Positions 15,175 through 21,633 of a stretch of 21,633 nt of DNA are shown in pieces. How positions within the stretch are numbered: position 1 is the first letter of the stretch; each line of letters starts with the position of its first letter. The stretch is from a virus: IMG/VR virus record IMGVR_UViG_3300030202_000859, positions 1 to 21,633 of that record; one strand, given 5' to 3'. The notes below the pieces were generated by a model that made no database searches, was not told the origin of the DNA, and saw only the letters and a program-made list of their open reading frames with translations. The position numbers were made by a program, and so were the translations under genes.

Positions 15175-15669
15175 TTAGAACAATACTGATTCTTCAGCTA
15201 CAACTGCTTGAGGTGGGGAGTCAGTATTAACTTCAGACTCATACCTAACAAGGTCAGTAACTTTGACCTTATCCAACCTAGTACCTACTATATCTCTACG
15301 TTTAGTATCATAGACAGCTAGGTGTACCTCTACCTTAGACCCATTGCCAATGAGACCATCAGCGTCTAGATTCCAAGGGGTATCATCAGACTTAAGAACA
15401 ATGGGTGGTCCACTGTCCCAGTCTCTACCTGTATTAAACTTTCTGACAAAGGTAACTCTAGTTCCTCTACCATCTTTATCAGGAGAGCCTTTCTTCATAG
15501 ACCTTGAAGCTTGGAGAAGATTTAAATTATCATCATCGATAATGAGATCAATAGTGCAAGCACCATCAAAATCTTCGTAAGCACCCTCGTAACCTTTATG
15601 GTCACGATTTTGTTCAAAGACCTTAGCCCACTCAGCTATGCCTGATAGCTTTACTTTTCTTGTTGCCAT
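15175..15669 (-). CDS. Single-stranded DNA-binding protein, gp2.5-like, 164 aa
   Basis: Coats single-stranded DNA at the replication fork. It has the layout of the T7-type SSB: a beta-rich OB-like body with conserved stretches KLSGIAEWAKVFEQN, GPPIVLKSDDTPWN and GNGSKVEVHLAVYD. A DLVRYE element follows, then a short unstructured acidic tail that ends in Phe (EESVLF). In T7 gp2.5 the acidic tail with a terminal aromatic residue binds the polymerase and primase-helicase. AGGAG lies 6-7 bases before the ATG. The gene follows the DNA polymerase by 12 bases, completing a helicase-polymerase-SSB cassette. Confidence 0.88.
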   Translation of the reverse strand: MATRKVKLSGIAEWAKVFEQNRDHKGYEGAYEDFDGACTIDLIIDDDNLNLLQASRSMKKGSPDKDGRGTRVTFVRKFNTGRDWDSGPPIVLKSDDTPWNLDADGLIGNGSKVEVHLAVYDTKRRDIVGTRLDKVKVTDLVRYESEVNTDSPPQAVVAEESVLF

Positions 15670-15681
15670 TTTTTTCTCCTT

Positions 15682-17526
15682 CTAATGGACTTCTGCATAA
15701 TTCTTACCATACTGTACATCAATACCTAAGTCAACATTTAACTTAAGCTGATTGTTTAATACTTTAATGGCACGTTTTAAAACACTGGTATGTTCATTTT
15801 GATAACCCTCCTTAACTGTGTTAATCGTTTCATCGTGGAATTGACCTATAATATTAGGTCTATTTAATCTATATAATGCCACCCATCTATCAAAACAATA
15901 TGATCCTGTACTCTGATTGATAGTAGAGAAAGCATCTTTCTCAAACCTAAGACTATGCCAAAACTTACTAACTGGATTTTGTATCCACATCTCACCGTCT
16001 ATATGTCTTATTGGTTGTGACTCTGAGAACTCTTTTACTGACCAATTACGCTTCCAATAAGCATCAAGTAAATCTTGAGCCTTATCCCTAGTCATACCTG
16101 TCTCACGAGATAACTTAGCTGCACCTACACCATAGGTAGCAGAATAGTTTACTACTTTATAGTCTTTGCGTAAAGCTTTTAGATCTATAACCCCTGAGTT
16201 ATGTTGATCAATTTGTTTTTGTGTTATCTCTCCTGCGTGTTTAGCTAAGTCTAAATGTGGATCAAAGCCATCTTGTGACATCTCATTTACATACTCAGGA
16301 TCATAAGGCTTCATGTAATGACGCTTAGTTGTATCTTCAAGTGATGTCATATCAGCACCACACAGTACATGATTGTCAGGTGCTACTAAACAACTACGTA
16401 TTTCTTTACCCCAAGGCTTGTCTACCCCAGGTAGATTAACTAAAGGCTTCTTGTGTTTAAACCTAAGTGTATTAGTAAGACCATCTATCTCTGCCTTAAC
16501 ATAGCCATCACGTTCACAGTCAATAAAACCTTGGAAGATTGCAAGCCTATGTTGTATAATAGTAAGGCCATCAAGTATTTCAACTGCTGGGTTCTGATCT
16601 ATAAGTAATCGTACTGACTCAGTAAGCTCACCATTCTTACGCACCTGAGGTACTTTCTTTTCTTCACCAGTCTCCTTGTTCTTATTGTATTTGTAGGTAC
16701 ATGGTTGCCAACCTAAGAATGTAAGCCAATCTTTTACCTGATCAGTTGAGTTAGGGTTAGCAGGTTCTGCACCCTTTACTACAGTTACTTCTCCTGTATA
16801 GGTAGCAGGTAAGCCATACTCATCAAGTAGCTTAAACCATCTATCACCATGTGCAGATAGAGAACCATCTTTCTTATAACAAACCTTAGGCTTAGTCTGT
16901 ACTTTAAATAGCTTACGTAGTGGCATTACATTACATAACTCTTTAGTCTTGTAGTCTTGTTCCCTAGTCAGTTTGTCAACACATTCTTGTGCAAGATCTA
17001 AGTTTAACTTCCAACCACTTGCTTCTGCACTTGCTGCACAATCCATCTTAAAAGATAAGTACCTAAAAAACCTATCTAATTGTACCTTGTCTTTGTATAT
17101 GAATAGAAATCGTTTGAGTAGATTTTGCCACAGTAACCAATTAATCTTAACATCTTCTTGACAACGGTGTGCATACTCTTCACGAGATAAGTTAGTCCAA
17201 TCATTTACTTTAGGTTTAGGTACACCAAAGTCTTGACCAAATGAATCAAGTCCATGCTTACCTCTATTGGTATTAAGTACCCAAGACATAGGTAAAGTAT
17301 CAAATAGTCTAGCCTTGATCTTAATACCTAATAACTTTTCAATTAAAGGTATATCATAACGAACAATGTTATGTCCTATCAATCCCCTTTGACTAAGTAA
17401 CAAGGTACGCATCTCATCATAAGAGAACAATGTCTTTATTTCTGAACCATTAGAAGTATACGACAAGCAATGTATTTTTGTAGCATCTTCCAATAGGTTG
17501 TCTGCTTCTACATCAAATACAATCAT
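15682..17526 (-). CDS. Family A (T7-like) DNA polymerase with 3'-5' exonuclease, 614 aa
   Basis: The replicative polymerase. Exonuclease domain (residues 1-140): Asp5 and Glu7 in FDVEADN, Asp58 in GHNIVRYD and Asp125 in CQEDV. Polymerase domain (from about residue 340): TNTLRF before LVNLPGV, motif A Asp391 (GADMTSLE), motif B Arg453, Lys457 and Tyr461 (RKDYKVVNY) and motif C His564-Asp565-Glu566 (FHDE). Tyr461 corresponds to the residue that makes T7 polymerase accept dideoxynucleotides. Residues 205-300 form a thumb-region insert with few recognisable features and no DnaJ-type zinc motif. The length is slightly below that of T7 gp5 (704). The ATG overlaps the helicase stop as ATGA, so the two are coupled. 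Confidence 0.97.
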   Translation of the reverse strand: MIVFDVEADNLLEDATKIHCLSYTSNGSEIKTLFSYDEMRTLLLSQRGLIGHNIVRYDIPLIEKLLGIKIKARLFDTLPMSWVLNTNRGKHGLDSFGQDFGVPKPKVNDWTNLSREEYAHRCQEDVKINWLLWQNLLKRFLFIYKDKVQLDRFFRYLSFKMDCAASAEASGWKLNLDLAQECVDKLTREQDYKTKELCNVMPLRKLFKVQTKPKVCYKKDGSLSAHGDRWFKLLDEYGLPATYTGEVTVVKGAEPANPNSTDQVKDWLTFLGWQPCTYKYNKNKETGEEKKVPQVRKNGELTESVRLLIDQNPAVEILDGLTIIQHRLAIFQGFIDCERDGYVKAEIDGLTNTLRFKHKKPLVNLPGVDKPWGKEIRSCLVAPDNHVLCGADMTSLEDTTKRHYMKPYDPEYVNEMSQDGFDPHLDLAKHAGEITQKQIDQHNSGVIDLKALRKDYKVVNYSATYGVGAAKLSRETGMTRDKAQDLLDAYWKRNWSVKEFSESQPIRHIDGEMWIQNPVSKFWHSLRFEKDAFSTINQSTGSYCFDRWVALYRLNRPNIIGQFHDETINTVKEGYQNEHTSVLKRAIKVLNNQLKLNVDLGIDVQYGKNYAEVH

Positions 17527-19124
17527 GCCGCAATCTCTCTCCTTGTAACAAAGCTTTCTTCCTTAAGTATGGTAGTCTCTGGATCATAGTAAACAGTACC
17601 AGCATTGCCTAACTTAGCAAACGGTCTGTTCTTATCTATGAAAAATGTAGTTGTATTCTGTACTACTTCATCTTCAGACTCAACATCTCTCTCAATCTTT
17701 ATACAGATAATTGCTTCTTCTTCAAGAGATGCTGCATACTTTGTACGCCCATCATCATTTACCTGTGATATAAATACTACACCTATGTTAAGTTCCTTAG
17801 ATAACTGTGCCATACGTGCTCCTAATGTTGTCAGTGTACTGGTAGCACCGTCTACTCCTGTGTTACTTAGATAAGCTAACCTCTGTACATGATCTACAAA
17901 GATATAACTAGCACCATAGACTGATGCCGCCAGTCTTACATACTCTAGTAACTTAAGTGGATCATCATGTGAACGCATCTCAAATACAATAGTACGATCA
18001 CCATCTGTTGCTTCCTGTGCAGCAGCTACTACTTGATCCTCAGTAAAGCCATTCTCTCTTGCATCATCTTTAGTTCTAACATTTGCACCTAGACGGTACG
18101 TAGCCATAGCTCTGTAAGTAGTAGACTTCATCTCCTCCATATGTAGTAAGGCTATACGGACATCAGGATCTTGTAGTAAACCTACCTCAAAGTATCTTAC
18201 TACCTCTGTCTTACCCATACCTCGTGGTGCTTTGATAAAGGTAAGTCCACCCTTCACCATACCCCTGGTCTTAGAATCAATACCCTCATGTCCGGTGGGT
18301 ACATACTCGTATGGGTTCTCGTTACGTATAGCTGCATCAACCTCTTCATCAGAGCAGAAGAAATTATCAGGTGAATACCTCTGAGGTTTCATTGCTGCCC
18401 ACTTAAGATCTTCACCATCTCCATTGGTAAGGAAGTCATTAGCATCTTTGTGTTTAGACATAGGTACATAGTAGAACTTCTCAGCAAGAGCTTCATACAA
18501 TCTCTCAGCTGCACGTTTACCTGCATCATCTAACTCACCTGCATAGATAACTTCTTTAAAAGAGTTAAGATAGTTGTAGTTTTGCTTAACAAACTTCTCA
18601 CCTATTGATGCACTAGGTAATGACTTAACAGGAAACTTCTCACCAAGTACTTGATAGAGACTTGCTGCATCAAACTCACCCTCTGTTATATAGATACGAT
18701 GTGATGAACCTGCATTAAAGTCTGGTCCAAATAGATGGTTCATACCTAAACCTCTATCCTTTACCCAAGACTTAGACTTATCATTGTAATCCCTATACTT
18801 TACAGTATGTGGATACTTATAGGCATATCTAACAGGCTGACCATCTTCACCTGTCTGTACTTGTATGTTATAGAACTGACATACACTAGGCTTGATACCC
18901 CTTATGTTATTATAGGTCATCCCTTTTACTGGTATCTCCATTACATTAATCCTTTTCTTTACGGGATACTCTTTACTCACCCAGTCAAAGAGTTCAATAT
19001 GTTTCTTTGCTGGATACGATTCACCACAACTGTGGCAAAAACCAAAGCCATCATCATTCCAATTAAACGCATCGGAAGATCCACAATCCACAAACGGACA
19101 GGCTTGATGTGGGTTATCACTCAT
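17523..19124 (-). CDS. Primase-helicase, T7 gp4-like, 533 aa
   Basis: Unwinds DNA and primes lagging-strand synthesis. Numbered from ATG 19124, a zinc ribbon comes first (Cys9, Cys14, Cys30, Cys33). The Toprim primase core follows: Glu148 in ITEGEFDA and Glu197-Leu-Asp199-Asp200 in GELDDAG. The RecA-type helicase has a Walker A APRGMGKT at 299-306, Walker B Asp411 (IFVDH) and FISQVNDDG. In the Toprim DxD motif the first Asp is Glu, a conservative change. The upstream ATG at 19130 is only one base from the AGGAG site, whereas 19124 is seven bases from it, so the shorter protein is preferred. The start overlaps the 42-codon gene by eight bases and the stop overlaps the polymerase start. Confidence 0.96.
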   Translation of the reverse strand: MSDNPHQACPFVDCGSSDAFNWNDDGFGFCHSCGESYPAKKHIELFDWVSKEYPVKKRINVMEIPVKGMTYNNIRGIKPSVCQFYNIQVQTGEDGQPVRYAYKYPHTVKYRDYNDKSKSWVKDRGLGMNHLFGPDFNAGSSHRIYITEGEFDAASLYQVLGEKFPVKSLPSASIGEKFVKQNYNYLNSFKEVIYAGELDDAGKRAAERLYEALAEKFYYVPMSKHKDANDFLTNGDGEDLKWAAMKPQRYSPDNFFCSDEEVDAAIRNENPYEYVPTGHEGIDSKTRGMVKGGLTFIKAPRGMGKTEVVRYFEVGLLQDPDVRIALLHMEEMKSTTYRAMATYRLGANVRTKDDARENGFTEDQVVAAAQEATDGDRTIVFEMRSHDDPLKLLEYVRLAASVYGASYIFVDHVQRLAYLSNTGVDGATSTLTTLGARMAQLSKELNIGVVFISQVNDDGRTKYAASLEEEAIICIKIERDVESEDEVVQNTTTFFIDKNRPFAKLGNAGTVYYDPETTILKEESFVTRREIAA

Positions 19125-19245
19125 TAACATTCTCCTCTATCTCAAAGTTTACAGTTCTTATTCCTTTAATCTTTCCTACCATAAGGTAATCGAAAGGGCA
19201 AGTCTTTAACCACTCATGTAGTATTTCTTCTTGTGATTTATCCAT
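19117..19245 (-). CDS. Small protein upstream of primase-helicase, 42 aa
   Basis: A strong GGAGG site (19252-19256) sits 6 bases before the ATG. The frame fills the gap between the 96-codon gene and the helicase, overlapping each by eight bases (ATGGATAA and ATGAGTGA). The product has an N-terminal helix, an EWLKTCPFDY element (residues 11-20) and a beta-like C-terminal half ending acidic (EIEENVNE). I remember short WLxxCP-type proteins in other phages but know of no function. Overlap on both sides and the good ribosome binding site make it a convincing gene. Confidence 0.8.
   Translation of the reverse strand: MDKSQEEILHEWLKTCPFDYLMVGKIKGIRTVNFEIEENVNE
19132..19136 (-). promoter_or_regulatory. 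Ribosome binding site that sets the primase-helicase start
   Basis: AGGAG lies within the last codons of the 42-residue gene. Spacing is one base to ATG 19130 and seven to ATG 19124, so the second is the likely initiator. Confidence 0.72.
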
Positions 19246-19528
19246 AAAAATCCTCCACAAAATCTGAATAATCAGAACTCACCATAAGCATATACTCATT
19301 ATTCATACCACTTGATGGCTGATCTATTACAACTAAAGCATCGTATCCATTCTCTCCATTACTGCCTTTAATATTATCACTACAACTTTGTAGCATTGTA
19401 ATCTCAAGGTCATTTGTACAGTCTACATATACTGCTGCACCTATATCTAACTTCAACATAGGTAAAGAGTGTACTTGTTTAATCATCTCTTTACGTGATG
19501 CACTGTAAGTTTCGGTAGTCATATTCAT
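19238..19528 (-). CDS. Hypothetical protein, 96 aa
   Basis: AGGAG lies 7 bases before the ATG, and the start overlaps the methyltransferase stop as ATGA. The protein is acidic and Met/Ser-rich, with an N-terminal helix (ASRKEMIKQVHSL), a stretch that looks like paired strands (KLDIGAAVYVDC, then YDALVVIDQ), and an acidic end (DYSDFVEDFYG). No family is recognised. Tight coupling to the methyltransferase and to the 42-codon gene suggests an accessory function in the same transcription unit. Confidence 0.75.
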   Translation of the reverse strand: MNMTTETYSASRKEMIKQVHSLPMLKLDIGAAVYVDCTNDLEITMLQSCSDNIKGSNGENGYDALVVIDQPSSGMNNEYMLMVSSDYSDFVEDFYG

Positions 19529-20577
19529 AGTTCTGCTCCTTTCAATATATGAGCAATAACATCTACAGTAAATCCATTACCTAACATCTTATACCTTTGG
19601 GTATTACTAACATGATTAGTATAATTATCAGGTACTGTCTGTAGTCTCTCACATTCAAGAGGTGTGAGCTTCCTCCAGTGTAGCTTATCTACACTATCCC
19701 ATTCATGTCTATCATAGCTACCTCTACCGCCTGATCTGACAGTCTTAGACTTTTCTCTAATAGGTGATGTCATTACCTTAGGTTCTCTGTGACCACCACC
19801 CATAGTTGTAAGTGTAGGTGCTTTACCTTCTGGGCTATAGACTCTTTTGATTATGTCAAAACCTTTTATATCTGCTTCACCTACTTGTATACAACTTTGT
19901 ACATACCCATTTGCATAGCCATGAGTACCTGCACAAAGAACTCCAGACTTACCTTTAGAATCATGAATAGTGTTAGCTTGAGATTTATAGTTAGGGTTTA
20001 ATTGATTACCACCCTTATAATTTATAATTAGATTTTTTCCTGCAAGAAATTTATCATCTACCTCATCTTCAAGTATATCAGATAAGATAATACCTTTATC
20101 ATCTGGTAAATCAAAGTCTATGTTAGTCCAGAATAATCTATTCCTATTCTGTGCTGATACAAGTGAAGAGTTAAACTGTTTAGGTTTTACACCAAGGTAC
20201 TTACTAATAATATCCTGGTTCTCTTGTTTCATTCTTACATTTTCTAGAATAAAATACTTAGGGTTTAACTCATTCTTCAAGCGAACAAACTCAAAGAATA
20301 AACTAGACCTAGTACCTTCTTTTAATCCTTTACCTTTACCTGCAAAAGATAGATCTTGACATGGGCTGCCACCAATCAACAGGTCTACCTCACCCACATC
20401 TTCAGCCTTAACATCACAGACATCACCAAGTTGTTCTATGTCAGGGTAATTTTCATGAGATACTTTAATAGCATACTTGTCTAACTCACTTGCTTTGTAG
20501 CTTGTCACTGCTATGCCGGCTCTATCAAGTGCTATTCTAGCACATGACATACCATCAAATAAACTTAATACTCTCAT
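19525..20577 (-). CDS. DNA (cytosine-5) methyltransferase, 350 aa
   Basis: Transfers methyl from S-adenosylmethionine to C5 of cytosine in a specific sequence. Numbered from ATG 20577: motif I LSLFDGMSCARIAL near residue 4, motif IV with catalytic Cys73 (GGSPCQDLSF), motif VI ENV (112-114), motif VIII QNRNRLFW (from 143), a target recognition region at about 165-300, motif IX LTPLECERLQTVP and motif X LGNG. All motifs are present, so it looks active. AGGAG (20586-20590) lies 8 bases before ATG 20577, which overlaps the previous stop as ATGA. The longer start at 20607 lacks such a site. No cognate restriction enzyme is visible, so it is probably an orphan that protects phage DNA from host restriction. 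Confidence 0.95.
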   Translation of the reverse strand: MRVLSLFDGMSCARIALDRAGIAVTSYKASELDKYAIKVSHENYPDIEQLGDVCDVKAEDVGEVDLLIGGSPCQDLSFAGKGKGLKEGTRSSLFFEFVRLKNELNPKYFILENVRMKQENQDIISKYLGVKPKQFNSSLVSAQNRNRLFWTNIDFDLPDDKGIILSDILEDEVDDKFLAGKNLIINYKGGNQLNPNYKSQANTIHDSKGKSGVLCAGTHGYANGYVQSCIQVGEADIKGFDIIKRVYSPEGKAPTLTTMGGGHREPKVMTSPIREKSKTVRSGGRGSYDRHEWDSVDKLHWRKLTPLECERLQTVPDNYTNHVSNTQRYKMLGNGFTVDVIAHILKGAEL

Positions 20578-21086
20578 GCTGCTAACTCCTGTGTTGTTTG
20601 TAACCATGTAGGCATTGGTCTGTTCTTATTCCACCTTGCAAAGTCCATCTTACCACGCTGATAGAATGCACGATAGGCTTTGATAGGCCACCTCTCGTCT
20701 GTCTTAAGATCATCGTGACCTGAGAAACACTGGGGGTGTGGTGTTATAGAACCTTCGGGTATGTAGTAGGAACCTTGGTTAAGAACATCATAGTGCTTTG
20801 CACAACCATGCTTTCTGCCATACCTATGTGTATATTCATCAAGCATGGCATCGTATAACCGCCAAGCAAATCTATAGTTTTGATCAGTCTCCATAGCCCA
20901 CAGTGTACAAGGGTGTCTCTGATGCACTGCTTTATAGAGATTGTTTTTCTCTGCATACTCTGGTGCATGATGCCACAGTGCAGTACATAACATCTGTGCT
21001 TCTTCGAGTGGCATCTTGACAATGTGTTGGTCACATAACGACCTAGCTATGTCTTGTGGATCGTGATCAATTATAAACCTATTCAT
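20574..21086 (-). CDS. Conserved phage protein, 170 aa, possibly DNA-repair related
   Basis: The protein opens MNRFIIDHDPQDIAR and carries CDQHIVKMPLEEAQML (about residues 18-33), HPCTLWAMETDQNYRFAW (58-75), EYTHRYGRKHG (84-94) and AYRAFYQRGK near the end. I recognise this as a recurrent family in tailed phages. Relatives are sometimes labelled pyrimidine-dimer DNA glycosylase, but I cannot see the T4 endonuclease V signature here, so function stays open. Conserved His, Asp and Cys residues in the first half could bind metal. AAGGA (21093-21097) lies 6 bases before ATG 21086, which I prefer over ATG 21101. It is coupled to the methyltransferase. Confidence 0.8.
   Translation of the reverse strand: MNRFIIDHDPQDIARSLCDQHIVKMPLEEAQMLCTALWHHAPEYAEKNNLYKAVHQRHPCTLWAMETDQNYRFAWRLYDAMLDEYTHRYGRKHGCAKHYDVLNQGSYYIPEGSITPHPQCFSGHDDLKTDERWPIKAYRAFYQRGKMDFARWNKNRPMPTWLQTTQELAA
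20586..20590 (-). promoter_or_regulatory. Ribosome binding site that sets the methyltransferase start
   Basis: AGGAG, read leftwards, 8 bases before ATG 20577. It lies inside codons that the longer alternative from 20607 would have to translate. Confidence 0.72.
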
Positions 21087-21092
21087 TTTAAT

Positions 21093-21097
21093 TCCTT
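21093..21097 (-). promoter_or_regulatory. Ribosome binding site that sets the 170-aa gene start
   Basis: AAGGA, read leftwards, 6 bases before ATG 21086. It falls within the second and third codons of the alternative start at 21101. Confidence 0.65.
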
Positions 21098-21633
21098 TCA
21101 TATTAATTTAAGTTGCTCAGGTTTTCTATAAACACTTTCTAATTTAGGGTGGTTAATTTCTGTAAACTCTAGGTCACAAAAGTTACCGCAATCCGGCATT
21201 ACTATTTTTTGTTTGCGGCCAGCATCTGGATCTAGTTCATCTAGAAATATATTTCTTATACAAGAGTGACCTACTGCACGTTCTGCTTCTGCCATTTTCT
21301 TAAACGAATCTGGAAAATCTTCTCGTATCTTATTCCAATAACCCATACCACCTTTAACACAACCAATACAATTATTATTATTATAACCTAAGTCATACAT
21401 AACAGGTCTTTTTATACCCTGTTTTTCTAGAAAGAATAAACTCTCAGGCTTAGTCATCTTATTATGTATTAAAGGGAACAGAGGTTTAGCTTCTGGATAC
21501 TGTTCTTTAAATCTAATAGCTCTATTAATTTCTTTCTTACTGTACTCAAACCCAAACACCTGACCAGAATAATCTAAAGTTTTTTCTATTCTCTGCCTAA
21601 CTTTTTTCTTTAGTACAAGAGTGCAGCGAGCAC
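21098..21633 (-). CDS. PAPS-reductase-like protein, 5' end outside window (partial)
   Basis: The frame is open from the right edge to TGA at 21098, so only the C-terminal part (about 178 residues) is seen. An internal GTG at 21559 is not a convincing start, because readable codons continue upstream to the edge. Typical elements of the phosphoadenosine phosphosulfate reductase/DndC-like group are present: KPLFPLIHNKMTKPESLFFL, then NNCIGCVKGGMGYWNKIR, FPDSFKKMAEAE and a terminal CGNFCD. The cysteines (two near 21360-21370, one near 21262, two near 21178-21190) could bind a metal or iron-sulfur cluster. The ATP-binding SGGxDS loop would lie beyond the edge. Such phage proteins are linked to sulfur transfer or nucleic acid modification, but the actual role is unknown. 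Confidence 0.82.
   Translation of the reverse strand, partial: ARCTLVLKKKVRQRIEKTLDYSGQVFGFEYSKKEINRAIRFKEQYPEAKPLFPLIHNKMTKPESLFFLEKQGIKRPVMYDLGYNNNNCIGCVKGGMGYWNKIREDFPDSFKKMAEAERAVGHSCIRNIFLDELDPDAGRKQKIVMPDCGNFCDLEFTEINHPKLESVYRKPEQLKLI

Noticed and set aside
15682-17526. DnaJ-type zinc insert in the polymerase, as in HMO-2011-type phages
   Set aside because: The central region (about residues 200-300) lacks the CxxCxGxG repeats. Only isolated cysteines are present.
20744-21034. A 96-codon leftward frame inside the 170-aa gene
   Set aside because: It is read in another frame of a gene with clear family features. Its product is His/Met/Cys-rich without pattern, and no ribosome binding site was seen.
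21098-21559. GTG at 21559 as the true start of the PAPS-reductase-like gene
   Set aside because: The frame stays open upstream to the window edge with plausible coding content, and the family's ATP-binding part would be missing from a protein starting there.
1-21633. tRNA genes, CRISPR arrays, insertion sequences, integrase or attachment sites
   Set aside because: Genes fill nearly all of the window. No cloverleaf, spaced DNA repeats, terminal inverted repeats or recombinase motifs were seen, so a temperate lifestyle is not supported here.

Overview
The window looks like part of the genome of a lytic, short-tailed (T7-like) double-stranded DNA phage, very probably from a marine bacterium. 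The gene content supports this. There is a family A DNA polymerase, a fused primase-helicase, a gp2.5-like single-strand binding protein, two PD-(D/E)XK nucleases, MazG, a calcineurin-like phosphatase and a monomeric B12-dependent ribonucleotide reductase, opposite a block of large virion proteins. From memory this set resembles marine podoviruses of the roseophage SIO1/cobavirus kind, but that placement is an inference. The DNA is AT-rich (roughly one third G+C by eye), genes overlap or abut almost everywhere, and no host-type genes, tRNAs, insertion sequences or CRISPR repeats are visible.

Layout. Bases 1-8950 are read rightwards. They hold the last codons of an unidentified gene, then a near-perfect extended -10 sigma70-type promoter at 91-119, then five abutting virion genes of 877, 88, 174, 386 and 1405 codons. 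The 877-residue protein carries eleven perfect-length 22-residue tandem repeats followed by six 11-residue repeats. The 1405-residue protein is the likely DNA-ejection (gp16-like) protein. Bases 8947-21633 are read leftwards and hold the replication and nucleotide metabolism genes. The two blocks meet tail to tail, with their stop codons overlapping inside one CTAA tetranucleotide and no visible terminator.

In order of transcription, the leftward block begins beyond the right edge. It holds a PAPS-reductase-like gene (5' end cut off), a conserved phage protein of about 170 residues, a cytosine-C5 DNA methyltransferase and two small unknown proteins. Replication genes follow: primase-helicase, DNA polymerase, SSB, a small basic protein, a Cas4/RecB-like exonuclease and a resolvase-like endonuclease. 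Next come an unknown 82-residue protein, a metallophosphatase, an internal promoter-like site, a 56-residue protein, MazG, a possible third nuclease and the class II ribonucleotide reductase. The block ends with a 71-residue protein, a DUF3310 protein, a 56-residue Rmf/CrpP-like protein and a 70-residue basic protein.

How it works together. The primase-helicase, polymerase and SSB form a T7-type replisome. The exonuclease, endonuclease, RNR and MazG probably recycle host DNA, make dNTPs and clean the nucleotide pool. The methyltransferase, perhaps with the PAPS-reductase-like protein, may modify DNA. Four short genes (42, 45, 56 and 56 codons) lie in overlaps or narrow gaps and are easily missed. 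Shine-Dalgarno positions move the starts of several genes downstream of the longest possible start.
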